Source: Acidimicrobiia bacterium (GTDB lineage Bacteria > Actinomycetota > Acidimicrobiia > Spongiisociales > UBA11373). From it: a DNA stretch of 64,000 bases. The DNA lies in contig CP129495.1 of assembly GCA_030584185.1 (NCBI GenBank), forward strand, positions 2,147,560 to 2,211,559, written 5' to 3'. Under the pieces are notes generated by a model. The model was not told the DNA's origin. It made no database searches and was given only the letters and a program-made list of their open reading frames with translations. Of the stretch, positions 36,481 through 45,051 are shown in pieces (the stretch's first letter is position 1; every line of letters begins with the position of its first letter). A program made the position numbers and the translations under genes.

Positions 36481-37235
36481 GACGCCAGGAGTTCTCGGTG
36501 TCGGGCACCCCGCGGATCGAGGTTCGCCATCCGACCGGCCACCTGGAGATCCTCGATGGGGCCGAGGGCGTGGTGGAGGTCGAGATGCACGGGCCCGACC
36601 AGGCGGTGGAGCGCTACCGCCTGGAACAGGACGGTGACACGATACGGATCGAGCCCGATCGGGGCCGCAGGATCAGGTTCTCTTCGGTTCGTCTCGTGGT
36701 CCGCGTCGGCTCGCCACCCCGGCTGCAGGCTCGGCTCGTCTCAGGCGACATGGAGGTCGCCGCCGGGTTGATGTCGCTTGCCGTGGACACCGCCTCCGGG
36801 GACGTGGTCGTCCGGGACGTCGTGGAGGATGTCACCGTCAGGGCGGCATCGGGGGACGTCAACCTGGGTGCGGTCGGGGGCAGGCTATCGGTCACCACCG
36901 CCTCGGGCGATGTTCGGGCCGAGGCGGCGGCTTCGGTCGACCTGAAGTCGGCCTCAGGGGACCTGTGGCTGGGAAGGCTGCATGGCGGCGCCTCGATGAG
37001 CACCGCTTCGGGCGACATCACCGTGGCCCGCTTCGAGGGTGATCGACTCGATGCCAGGAGCATGTCGGGCGACGTCAGGGTGGCCGTGGCGCCAGGACGC
37101 CGTTACGAGGTCGGGCTCTCCAGCCTCGCCGGTGACATCCGCAGCGACTTCCCGGTTCAGGGAGACGGGTCGGGTGCCACGGCTCGCCTCGAGGCGAAGA
37201 CCGTCTCCGGCGACATCCGGATCACGCCGGCGTAG
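36477..37235 (+). CDS. DUF4097 family beta-strand repeat protein
   Basis: A 252-residue protein that folds as a predicted right-handed beta-helix made of short repeats ending in SGD (TASGDV, AASGDV, TASGDV, SASGDL, TASGDI, SMSGDV, TVSGDI). This is the DUF4097 pattern. It has no signal peptide, so it is probably cytoplasmic or associated with the inner membrane through partners. Such proteins are often encoded beside small regulators; the function is unknown. The stop converges with, and overlaps, the SGNH hydrolase gene by 14 bases. Confidence 0.85.
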   Translation: MRRQEFSVSGTPRIEVRHPTGHLEILDGAEGVVEVEMHGPDQAVERYRLEQDGDTIRIEPDRGRRIRFSSVRLVVRVGSPPRLQARLVSGDMEVAAGLMSLAVDTASGDVVVRDVVEDVTVRAASGDVNLGAVGGRLSVTTASGDVRAEAAASVDLKSASGDLWLGRLHGGASMSTASGDITVARFEGDRLDARSMSGDVRVAVAPGRRYEVGLSSLAGDIRSDFPVQGDGSGATARLEAKTVSGDIRITPA

Positions 37236-38007
37236 TGACTCCGTGTCGAGCGCATACGGCGATCGCCGCTTCCACCGCATCCTGGGCGTCGTCGGCGAAC
37301 ACTCCATGACCGGCGTCTCCGGCATGGAAGAGGTCCCCGGCGAACAGGCCGTGGTCTTCGAAGAAGGCGGCGGTGCACCGCCCCTGCGTGTGCACCTTCA
37401 CCGCCCGGGGCACGGCGACCACCACCTGGCGGCAGATCTGGTCGAACTCTCGCGATCGCCGGGACATCACCGGGCGCAGCGATGCCGGCATCCTCGGAAT
37501 GCTCGCCAGATCACCCATGCCGAACACCACCACGCCGCTGCCGGCGGCTGAGAACGCCTCGACGATCGTGGTCAGCGACGCCCGGTAGGAAGCCGGTGAG
37601 ACCGCCCGCATGGCGTCGTTGGCCCCCACCGAGACCAGGGCGACGTCGGGTCGAAGGCGCAGCGCCTCGCCGAGTTGTCCCTCGACGACGTCGCGGGCCT
37701 TGGAGCCGCCCACGGCGAGCGATGTCAGGTCGACCCGGAAGCGGTCGGCGAGCCGGATCGCCACCCGGCGCACCCAGGCATTGTCGAGGTCCTGCACCCC
37801 GGGGGCGGTGATCGACGAGTCGCCCACGGCGACGATTCTCAACGGCGGGAGTTCCGATCCACCGAAGACCCCCGACGGGTCCTGGTTGGGGAACGAGGGC
37901 AGGTCGGACCGGTGGGCGGCCCGCAGCAGCTGGGTGGCGACCACGGCGACGGCGGCAGCGGGCAGGGCGGGAATCGCAAGCAGCGTCCGGCGCACTCGAG
38001 GTCCCAT
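37222..38007 (-). CDS. SGNH/GDSL-family hydrolase, membrane-anchored
   Basis: Esterase or lipase-like protein of 261 residues. One N-terminal hydrophobic segment (LLAIPALPAAAVAVVATQLL) could anchor it outside the membrane. Block I reads VAVGDSSITAPG with the nucleophilic Ser, block III VSVGANDAM, and block V DLFHAGDAGH with the catalytic Asp and His. Substrate unknown. The start at 38007 is ATG; the gene is divergent from the luciferase-like oxidoreductase gene. Confidence 0.85.
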   Translation of the reverse strand: MGPRVRRTLLAIPALPAAAVAVVATQLLRAAHRSDLPSFPNQDPSGVFGGSELPPLRIVAVGDSSITAPGVQDLDNAWVRRVAIRLADRFRVDLTSLAVGGSKARDVVEGQLGEALRLRPDVALVSVGANDAMRAVSPASYRASLTTIVEAFSAAGSGVVVFGMGDLASIPRMPASLRPVMSRRSREFDQICRQVVVAVPRAVKVHTQGRCTAAFFEDHGLFAGDLFHAGDAGHGVFADDAQDAVEAAIAVCARHGVTTPA

Positions 38008-38070
38008 TGCGATCGCCGATGGTACTGGTGGCCGAGGTTTGGCTAGCGTCACGCCGACCATGGGAGAGCG

Positions 38071-39102
38071 ATGAGGCTGGCATTGAACGTGGGCTACTCG
38101 GGCACCAGGGTGGAGCCCCGTCTCGATCTGGTCCGGGAGGCGGATCGCCTCGGATACGACTCGGTGTGGGTCGCCGAGGCGTACGGCTCGGATGCGGTGT
38201 CGATGCTCGCCTGGTACGGGGCGCTCACCGAACGGATCGGGCTGGGAAGCGCCATCATGCAGATCCCGGCGCGTACCCCGGCGATGACCGCCATGACCGC
38301 CGCCACGCTGGCCGACCTGAGCGGTGGCCGGTTCCGGCTCGGTCTGGGCATGTCGGGCCCACAGGTCGTCGAGGGCTGGCACGGGCGCCCCTACGGCAAG
38401 CCACTGCAGGTCACCCGGGAGTACATCGCGGTGGTCCGGGCGGCCCTGGAGAGAGAGCGTCCCCTTCGCTACGAGGGGGAGTTCCACCGCATACCCTACG
38501 ACGGCCCCGGATCCTCGGGCCTGGGCAAACCGCTCAAGCTGACACTGCGCCCGGAGGGCGAGGTGCCGATCTACCTGGCGGCGATCGGTCCACGCAATGT
38601 CGCCCTGGCGGCCGAGATCGCCGACGGCTGGCTCCCCTTCTGGTACTCACCCGAACGGGGCACCGAGGTGTTCGGGCCCTCCCTCGAAGCCGGGTTCGCC
38701 GCCTCGGGAGATCCGACCAAGCGGGATCGGTTCGACGTCCTGCCCACGGTGCCCGCAGCGCTCACCGACGATCTGGAGCAGGCGCGATGGGGGGTACGGC
38801 CGCTCCTCGCCCTGTATGTGGGCGGGATGGGCGCCCGCGGCAAGAACTTCTACTTCGACCTGATGTGTCGCTACGGATACGAAGAGGTGGCGACGCGGGT
38901 GCAGGATGCCTACCTGGAGGGCAGGCGCGAGGAGGCGATGGCCGCCCTTCCCGACGAGCTGGTGGACGAGGTCGCCCTGCTCGGCGACAGGGGCCGACTC
39001 GCCGACCGTCTGGCCGCCTGGGAAGAGTCCGGCGTGACGACGCTCGCCGTGGCCGCCCGGGACGCGGACACCCTGAGGGTGCTCGCCGAGCTGGTGCTCT
39101 AG
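38071..39102 (+). CDS. LLM class F420-dependent oxidoreductase
   Basis: Luciferase-like TIM-barrel enzyme of 343 residues, of the group that uses coenzyme F420 in actinobacteria. Features: RLALNVGYSG start, READRLGYDSVWVAEAYGSDA, AIMQIPARTPAMTAMTAATL, RFRLGLGMSGPQVVEGWHG, PIYLAAIGPRNVALAAEIADGW. The substrate is unknown. ATG 38071 follows GGGAGAG. It converges with the small membrane protein gene, overlapping by four bases. Confidence 0.88.
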   Translation: MRLALNVGYSGTRVEPRLDLVREADRLGYDSVWVAEAYGSDAVSMLAWYGALTERIGLGSAIMQIPARTPAMTAMTAATLADLSGGRFRLGLGMSGPQVVEGWHGRPYGKPLQVTREYIAVVRAALERERPLRYEGEFHRIPYDGPGSSGLGKPLKLTLRPEGEVPIYLAAIGPRNVALAAEIADGWLPFWYSPERGTEVFGPSLEAGFAASGDPTKRDRFDVLPTVPAALTDDLEQARWGVRPLLALYVGGMGARGKNFYFDLMCRYGYEEVATRVQDAYLEGRREEAMAALPDELVDEVALLGDRGRLADRLAAWEESGVTTLAVAARDADTLRVLAELVL

Positions 39103-39311
39103 CGGTGGGAGAGCCCGTCGGCGATGTGCCACGCCGCCGCCGAGGCGACGAAGGCTCCTGCCGACCAGTAGGCGGGTATCGGGTCGCCGTAGGAGGCCGC
39201 CAGCAGGATCAGAGCCGCCCCGACGCCGGCCAACAGCCAGGCGGCCGCGCCGGCGAGCACACCCACCCATGCCGGAACCGACTCGAGGAGCACTGCGATG
39301 CGTTCGGTCAC
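39099..39311 (-). CDS. Small two-helix membrane protein
   Basis: A 70-residue product: short N-terminal part (TERIAVLLESV), helix 1 AWVGVLAGAAAWLLAGVGAAL, a turn with GDPIPAYWS, and helix 2 GAFVASAAAWHIADGL. Not recognised. The GTG start at 39311 is supported by TACTCT seven bases upstream on the minus strand. It is divergent from the next gene, with 35 bases between starts. Existence is likely but not certain. Confidence 0.55.
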   Translation of the reverse strand: MTERIAVLLESVPAWVGVLAGAAAWLLAGVGAALILLAASYGDPIPAYWSAGAFVASAAAWHIADGLSHR

Positions 39312-39346
39312 GGCGGCGAGAGTAGTGAGCGTGCGGGGGGAAGGGC

Positions 39347-40342
39347 ATGAGCGAGCTCGCCGATGCCGTGGCCCGCGGCGATCTCGACGAGCTGGTTCGC
39401 CTCGTCGACGGGATGTGCGCCGGCCGCCGGTGGGGGAGCCTGGTCGACCTGCGCGACCGCTGCCGTCACGCCCTCGAGGAGCGTGGGCTGCAGCTGTGGC
39501 CCGCCGCCGAGTACGCCGAGTACCGCATGGCCCTGGAGGCTCCAGGCGAGTTCGCCGGCCCACTGGTGGTCGAGGGCGCCGGCCGCTTCGCCCTCGGTCC
39601 TCTGTGGGAGGTGGCGGCATCGACCCACACCTGGGCCGAACTGGAGCCGCACCTGCCCCCGGGGCCGGCCCGGACGCTGGCCGCTCACGAACGGGTCCTG
39701 CGCGGTGAGAACCTGGCCGGCGACGCCTCCGTCGACCCGCTGGTCCTCGAGCTCCCCCTGACGATGGAGCCGTGGGAGCCCCGATATCCGGTGGCGGCCT
39801 TCTTCGCCGATCGCGCCGAGTTCCCGCCACCCGTCATGGCAGAGATGCGAGGTTCGGTACCGGCGCCGCCTGCGCCGACGATCCAGGATCCTGAGGGAAC
39901 CGAGGCACTCATCGAGCTGGCGGAGCCCTGGTCGGAGCAGTCGAACGGGAGGGTGGCGGCGGTGGCGGTGTCCGGCGACGCCGTCGGAGCGATGGCTGCC
40001 TCGTATCCGGGACCGATCGCCTTCACCCGGATCCAGGGAAGCGATGCCTTGGCGCTGATGGCCTGGACCGCCGCCGGCGGTGGTGCCTACGGGCGCCGTC
40101 GGGGAGGCCCGCTGGGACGGTTCGGGGCCTGGTGGGTGGTGGCGACCCTGGGCGGCATCGCCTGGCCCCCCGAACAAGCGGAACTCGGCGCCGCGTTGGA
40201 CCGGCTGATCTGGGTGCGATGGGAGCCGGCCGACGTCTCCCACGGATGGGTGGGTTGCCTGGCGGTGGAGGATCCGGTTCGGGGATTGGCGTGGGCCCTG
40301 TACGCCGTCGACGACCACCGGGAGGGCGATCAGCCCACGTAG
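39347..40342 (+). CDS. Hypothetical protein
   Basis: Not recognised. The 331 residues have no signal peptide or membrane helix. The N-terminal third is helical (LADAVARGDLDELVRLVDGM, DLRDRCRHALEERG), and the middle is Pro-rich (FPPPVMAEMRG, VPAPPAP). The C-terminal part contains an Ala/Gly-rich segment with AWTAAGGGAYGRRRGGPLGRF and Trp-rich WVVATLGGIAWPP. It is preceded by GGGGGAAGGG before ATG 39347. Its stop overlaps the end of the convergent MFS gene by 13 bases. Confidence 0.75.
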   Translation: MSELADAVARGDLDELVRLVDGMCAGRRWGSLVDLRDRCRHALEERGLQLWPAAEYAEYRMALEAPGEFAGPLVVEGAGRFALGPLWEVAASTHTWAELEPHLPPGPARTLAAHERVLRGENLAGDASVDPLVLELPLTMEPWEPRYPVAAFFADRAEFPPPVMAEMRGSVPAPPAPTIQDPEGTEALIELAEPWSEQSNGRVAAVAVSGDAVGAMAASYPGPIAFTRIQGSDALALMAWTAAGGGAYGRRRGGPLGRFGAWWVVATLGGIAWPPEQAELGAALDRLIWVRWEPADVSHGWVGCLAVEDPVRGLAWALYAVDDHREGDQPT

Positions 40343-41656
40343 TCGGGGAGCTCGTCCTCCAGGTGGCGCACCCTGGGTGCGAGGAGGCCCAAGGCGCCCA
40401 GGGCCATCGTCATCAGCCCGGCGAGGATGAACATCAGGGCGACACCGCGGCCGGTTCCGGTGCCGATCAACGCCCCCACGGTGTTCGCCAGCCTGCCGTC
40501 TTCGGCCATGAGCGGCTCGAACACGTTGTCCGCCAGAGGTCCGCTCAACAGCATGGCGATGGGTGCGATCCCCTGGGCGATCATGCGTCGGATGGAGAAC
40601 ACCCGGCCCTGCATCGCCGGGGGGACCTTCGTCTGCCATAGGACCTGGCTGGCGGCGTTGGCGACGGGGATCCCGGCCATCAGGGCGAACACGCACACCG
40701 ACACCAACAGGAGCGACGGCCGGAGGCTGGCGACGACGAGCCACAGCCCAGCCGCCCCGATCGTCAGCATCGTGGCCCGCACCTTCTTCTTGGGACCGCT
40801 CCAGACGCTGGTCACCAGCGACCCGGCGAGCATGCCGAAGCCGGCCACCGAGAGCACGGCCCCGGCGGCGCCCTCCGAGGCGAAGGAGAGCACCAGGGGC
40901 ACCAACAGGATGTTGGTGAAGGCCAGGCTGAAGTTGACGCCGGCGTAGATCCAGAGCAGCCCGAACAGGCCGGGGCGTTCTCGCACGAACCGCCACCCCT
41001 CCCTGGCCTCGCGGCGCACCGATGGGGCCACGGTGTCGGGGTCTCTCTCCGGTCTGGGGATGCGCACCAAGGCCAGCGTCGTCATGGCCACCAGGAAGGT
41101 GGCGAAGTCGAAGAGCAGCACCGCCCCCAGGCCTACCGTCTGCAGAAGGGCGCCGGCCAGAGCGGGAGCGAGGACCAATGCGGCCCCCTCGTTGAGCTGC
41201 ACCATGGTTGGCGCGTCCCAGGCGCGCCTTGGGGACCAGCATTGGTAGCGAGGCCAGCCACGCCGGCTGCTGGAAGGCGTTGCCGACGCTGATCAGTGCC
41301 ACGACCAGGTAGACGTGCCACAGGGCGAGACCGTCGGTGGCGTACAGCAGGGCCATGGCCAGGGCGGCGGCTCCTGCCACGCTGTCGGTGGCGAACATCA
41401 CCCGGCGGCGATCCCAGCGGTCGACCAACGCCCCGGCGAAGGGGGCGACGAGGATTCCGGGTAGGGCGAATGCGAGGCCGACCATCGCCAGCCTGGTGAC
41501 CGATCCGGTCTCGGTGTAGATCCAGATCTGGACGGCGAAGGCGCTCATCGTGGACCCCAGCACCGAGATCAGCTGGCCTCCCCAGACGGTGTAGAAGGTG
41601 CGCATGCCGGTGCCGGCGGTGGTGGCGGTGATGGTCTTGGATTCGGCGTCGCTCAT
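40330..41656 (-). pseudogene. MFS transporter gene split by a frameshift
   Basis: The first frame (41656 to about 41207) encodes 150 residues of a major facilitator: helices 1-4, with the signature ALVDRWDRRRVMFATD between helices 2 and 3, ending LVPKARLGRAN. The next codons run into nonsense, but another frame beginning at ATG 41205 continues as MVQLNEGAALVLAPALAG and supplies the remaining helices to 40330. Together they give about 441 residues, the normal length for the MFS_3/EntS-like group. One extra base (or loss of two) near 41206 explains the break. The promoter carries the 19-bp operator. Confidence 0.8.
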
Positions 41657-41665
41657 GATGGCGGC

Positions 41666-41694
41666 ACTATGACATCATGATGATGTCATGTCAA
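41666..41694 (-). promoter_or_regulatory. MFS gene promoter with 19-bp palindromic operator (site 2)
   Basis: On the minus strand TTGACA (41694 to 41689), a 17-base spacer and CATAGT (41671 to 41666) form a near-consensus promoter. The perfect palindrome TGACATCATGATGATGTCA (41670-41688) fills the spacer. It matches the operator at 35821-35839. The MFS start codon lies ten bases after the -10. Confidence 0.8.
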
Positions 41695-41701
41695 TCGATC
41701 C

Positions 41702-41725
41702 TACCGAACACATGTTCGGTAGGAT
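41702..41725 (+). promoter_or_regulatory. SOS (LexA) box and -10 of dnaE2
   Basis: CCGAACACATGTTCGG (41704-41719) is a LexA-type box of the form CGAAC-N4-GTTCG. TAGGAT (41720-41725) follows at once as the -10 box, and the dnaE2 ATG lies exactly six bases further, so the mRNA is probably leaderless. The layout copies the imuA' promoter. Confidence 0.88.
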
Positions 41726-41731
41726 CGGGCC

Positions 41732-44700
41732 ATGGTCGGATACGCCGAACTGCACTGCCACAGCAACTTCTCCTTCCTCGACGGCGCCTCCCACCCCCAC
41801 GACCTGGTCGGGCAGGCCGCCGACCTCGGATACCGGGCCCTGGCGCTGACCGACCACGACGGCATGTACGGGGCGCCCAGGTTCCGCCACGCCGCCGCCG
41901 AGGTGGGCCTGGCCACCGTCTACGGCGCCGAGGTGGGGATGCCACGCTCGATGGCGATGCCGAGGCGGTCGCAGCGCCGCCTTCGGCCTTCGATCGGGGA
42001 TGCGGCAACCGAGCCTTCCCGCCGGGGCCGCACCCGCCGTCACCACGGTGCCAAGCCGGTCGCCCTTCCGCCCACCGATCACCTGGTGTTGCTCGCCCCC
42101 GACCCGGGTGGCTACGCCGCCCTCTCCCGAATGATCACCCGGGCCCAGTTCCGGGGGGAGAAGGATCGTCCCGAGTACTCGTATGAAGACCTGGGGGAGG
42201 CCTCCGCCGACGGCGGGCTGTTCGCCCTCACCGGGTGCCACGCCGGCGAGGTCCCCCGGCTGGCGGCAGCAGGCGACCTGGAGGGGACGATGACGGCTGC
42301 GGCTCGGCTGCGCGACCTCTTTCCCGGGAGGCTCCTGGTCGAGCTGTGGCACCACCGCATGCCGGGCGACGACCGTCGCAACGATCTCCTGGCCGAGGTG
42401 GCGGTTCGCCTCCGCCTTCCCACGGTCGCCACCAACGTGGTGCACTATCACGACCGTTCCGAGGCCGACCTGGCCGAGGTGCGGGCCGCCATCGGGGGGC
42501 GGCGCTCACTCGACGCCGCTCGCGGCCACTGGCCTGCCAGCGACGACCGGTATCTCAAGTCGCCCGCCGAGATGGCCGTCAGGATGGCCCGTTACCCGGG
42601 TGCGGTGGAGCGGGCCGCCGAGATGGGAGAGGGGCTGGCGTTCGACCTGCGCCTGGTGGCTCCGCGCCTGCCCGACTTCCCCCTCCCCGGGGCGTTTCGT
42701 ACCGAGATGGAGTACCTGCGGCACCTGGTGTACGAGGGGGGACGCCGCTGTTACCCGGGATCCGGCCCGGAGCGGGTCGATCCGAAGGCGATGGAGCGGC
42801 TGGAGCACGAGCTGGGGGTGATCGAGGCCCTCGGATTCGCCGGATACTTCCTGGTGGTGTGGGACATCGTCCGCTTCGCCGAGTCGCAGGGGATCATGTG
42901 TCAGATTCGCGGCTCGGGAGCCGACTCGGCGGTGTGTCGCTGCCTGGAGGTCACCCGGGTGGACCCGATCCGGCTCGGCCTTCCCTTCGAGCGGTTCCTC
43001 TCCGCCGAGCGGGGCCGGCCTCCCGACATCGACGTCGACTTCGAGGCGGAACGACGCGAGGAGGTGATCCAGTACTGCTACCGCCGTTACGGCCGGGAGC
43101 GGGCGGCGATGGTGGCCAACGTCATCACCTATCGGGCTCGCTCCGTGCTCCAGGACGTGGGCAAGGCCTTCGGGCTCACCCAGGCGCAGGTGAACGGGCT
43201 CACCCGCTACCTCGACACCCGCAAGCCGCAGCGGATCGAGGAGTTCGTCGACCTGCCCGCCGGGCCCACCGCCGGTTTCATCCTGGACCTGTGCCGCCGC
43301 CTGGATGGGTTCCCCCGCCACCTGGGGATCCACTCCGGGGGCATGGTGATCGCCGATCGCCCCCTGTGGGAGACCGTTCCCCTCGAGTGGGGCCGCATGG
43401 AGGATCGTTCGGTGCTGCAGTGGGACAAGGACGACTGCGCCTCCATGGGGATCGTCAAGTTCGACCTGCTCGCCCTGGGGATGCTCAACGCCCTCCACCT
43501 CACCGTCGACCTGGTCGAGGAGGTTCACGGGGTGTGCCTCGACCTGGCCACCATCCCGCAGGAGCCCTTGATCTATCAGATGCTCACCCGGGCCGACACC
43601 GTGGGGGTGTTCCAGGTGGAGTCACGGGCTCAGATGGCGACCCTGCCCCGGATGAAGCCGAAGACCTTCTACGACCTGGCGGTGGAGGTGGCGCTGATCC
43701 GTCCCGGGCCCATCCAGGGCCACTCGGTTCATCCGTATCTGAGGAGGCGTAACGGGGAGGAGCCGATCCGCTACCCCCATCCCGCCACCGAGCCGATCCT
43801 GGAGCGCACCCTGGGGGTACCGGTGTTCCAGGAGCAGCTGATGGAACTGGCCCGGGTCTGTGCCGGTTACACCCCCGGCCAGTCCGACAGGCTGCGCCAG
43901 GCGATGACCCACAAGCGCTCCGACGAGGAGATGGAGAAGCTGCGCGCCGAGACCTACGCCGGGATGGAAGGCCAGGGGATCATCGGCGTCGCTGCCGACG
44001 AGATCTGGGAGAAGTTGCAGGGATTCGCCTCGTTCGGCTTTCCGGAGAGCCACTCGGTCTCGTTCGCCTACATCGTCTACATGTCGGCCTGGCTCAAGTA
44101 CCACTGGCCGGCCGAGTTCCTGGCCGGTCTGCTCGACGCCCAGCCGATGGGGTTCTACAGCCCGAACACGCTGGTACAGGACGCCCGCCGTCACGGGGTG
44201 GTGATCCTGGGCCCCGACGTCAACGAGTCGGACCACGACTGCACCGTGGTGCCACATGAGACCGACCCCGAGGATCTGGCCACCTACCTGGGGATGCAGT
44301 GGCGGCGGGGTCGGGGGGCACGAGACGACCCGGTGCGAATGGCGGTGGCGGTGCGCATGGGACTGCGCTTCGTACGCAACCTGGGGGAGGCCGAGATCGG
44401 GCGCCTCGAGGCGGCCCGGCTGGTAGGTGGGCGCTTCACCTCGGTCGTCGACCTGGCCCAGCGCACCGGGCTGGCGGTGAGCGCCCTGGAGGGACTGGCG
44501 GCAGCGGGGGCGTTGCAGTCGCTGGGCGTCGATCGCCGCCAGGGTCTTTGGGCGGCTGGGGCGCTCGCCGGCATGGGACCGGGTCGAATGCCGTTGGCGG
44601 TGGGCGCCGAGGCACCACCCCTGGAGGCGATGGGGGAGGAGGAGTCCGCCCGGGCCGATCTCTGGGCGACCGGAGTCTCGGTCCGCCATCCCATCGAGTT

Positions 44701-45043
44701 CATCAGGGGCCTTCTCGACGGCACGGGTTGCCTGAGCGTGGCTGCGGCGCTGGCGGCGCCTCGCAACGGCGCTCGGGTGCGGGTGGGCGGTGTGGTCACC
44801 CACCGGCAGCGTCCGTCGACCGCCAGGGGGGTGATCTTCATCAACCTCGAGGACGAGACCGGTCTGCTCAACGTGATCGTCCTTCCCGACGTGTGGGCGG
44901 CGCAGCACAAGGTGGCCCGCAGGACGGTGGGGATGGTCGTCGAGGGGACTCTGGAGCATCGCGACGGGGTCACCAACCTGGTGGCTCGCCGCTTCGAACC
45001 GCTCCCCGTCGATGGGGTCGCCAGCCGGGACTGGGGGAGGTGA
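41732..45043 (+). CDS. dnaE2: Error-prone DNA polymerase DnaE2
   Basis: Alpha-subunit-like C-family polymerase responsible for SOS mutagenesis with ImuA' and ImuB. The 1103 residues start with a PHP domain (AELHCHSNFSFLDGASHP). The palm holds GSGADSAVC and the catalytic PPDIDVDFE, followed by finger motifs and VFQEQLMELARVCAGYTPGQSDRLRQAM. The helix-hairpin-helix region and an OB domain come last (VRVGGVVTHRQRPSTARGV, IFINLEDETGLLNVIV). An Arg-rich insertion of about 40 residues (RSQRRLRPS, RRGRTRRHH) interrupts the PHP domain. Length and the SOS box favour DnaE2 over replicative DnaE1. Confidence 0.95.
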   Translation: MVGYAELHCHSNFSFLDGASHPHDLVGQAADLGYRALALTDHDGMYGAPRFRHAAAEVGLATVYGAEVGMPRSMAMPRRSQRRLRPSIGDAATEPSRRGRTRRHHGAKPVALPPTDHLVLLAPDPGGYAALSRMITRAQFRGEKDRPEYSYEDLGEASADGGLFALTGCHAGEVPRLAAAGDLEGTMTAAARLRDLFPGRLLVELWHHRMPGDDRRNDLLAEVAVRLRLPTVATNVVHYHDRSEADLAEVRAAIGGRRSLDAARGHWPASDDRYLKSPAEMAVRMARYPGAVERAAEMGEGLAFDLRLVAPRLPDFPLPGAFRTEMEYLRHLVYEGGRRCYPGSGPERVDPKAMERLEHELGVIEALGFAGYFLVVWDIVRFAESQGIMCQIRGSGADSAVCRCLEVTRVDPIRLGLPFERFLSAERGRPPDIDVDFEAERREEVIQYCYRRYGRERAAMVANVITYRARSVLQDVGKAFGLTQAQVNGLTRYLDTRKPQRIEEFVDLPAGPTAGFILDLCRRLDGFPRHLGIHSGGMVIADRPLWETVPLEWGRMEDRSVLQWDKDDCASMGIVKFDLLALGMLNALHLTVDLVEEVHGVCLDLATIPQEPLIYQMLTRADTVGVFQVESRAQMATLPRMKPKTFYDLAVEVALIRPGPIQGHSVHPYLRRRNGEEPIRYPHPATEPILERTLGVPVFQEQLMELARVCAGYTPGQSDRLRQAMTHKRSDEEMEKLRAETYAGMEGQGIIGVAADEIWEKLQGFASFGFPESHSVSFAYIVYMSAWLKYHWPAEFLAGLLDAQPMGFYSPNTLVQDARRHGVVILGPDVNESDHDCTVVPHETDPEDLATYLGMQWRRGRGARDDPVRMAVAVRMGLRFVRNLGEAEIGRLEAARLVGGRFTSVVDLAQRTGLAVSALEGLAAAGALQSLGVDRRQGLWAAGALAGMGPGRMPLAVGAEAPPLEAMGEEESARADLWATGVSVRHPIEFIRGLLDGTGCLSVAAALAAPRNGARVRVGGVVTHRQRPSTARGVIFINLEDETGLLNVIVLPDVWAAQHKVARRTVGMVVEGTLEHRDGVTNLVARRFEPLPVDGVASRDWGR

Positions 45044-45051
45044 CCCAGTCC

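Noticed and set aside
41200..41210. Programmed frameshift in the MFS gene
   Set aside because: No slippery heptamer, pause structure or internal Shine-Dalgarno is evident; mutation or sequencing error is simpler.
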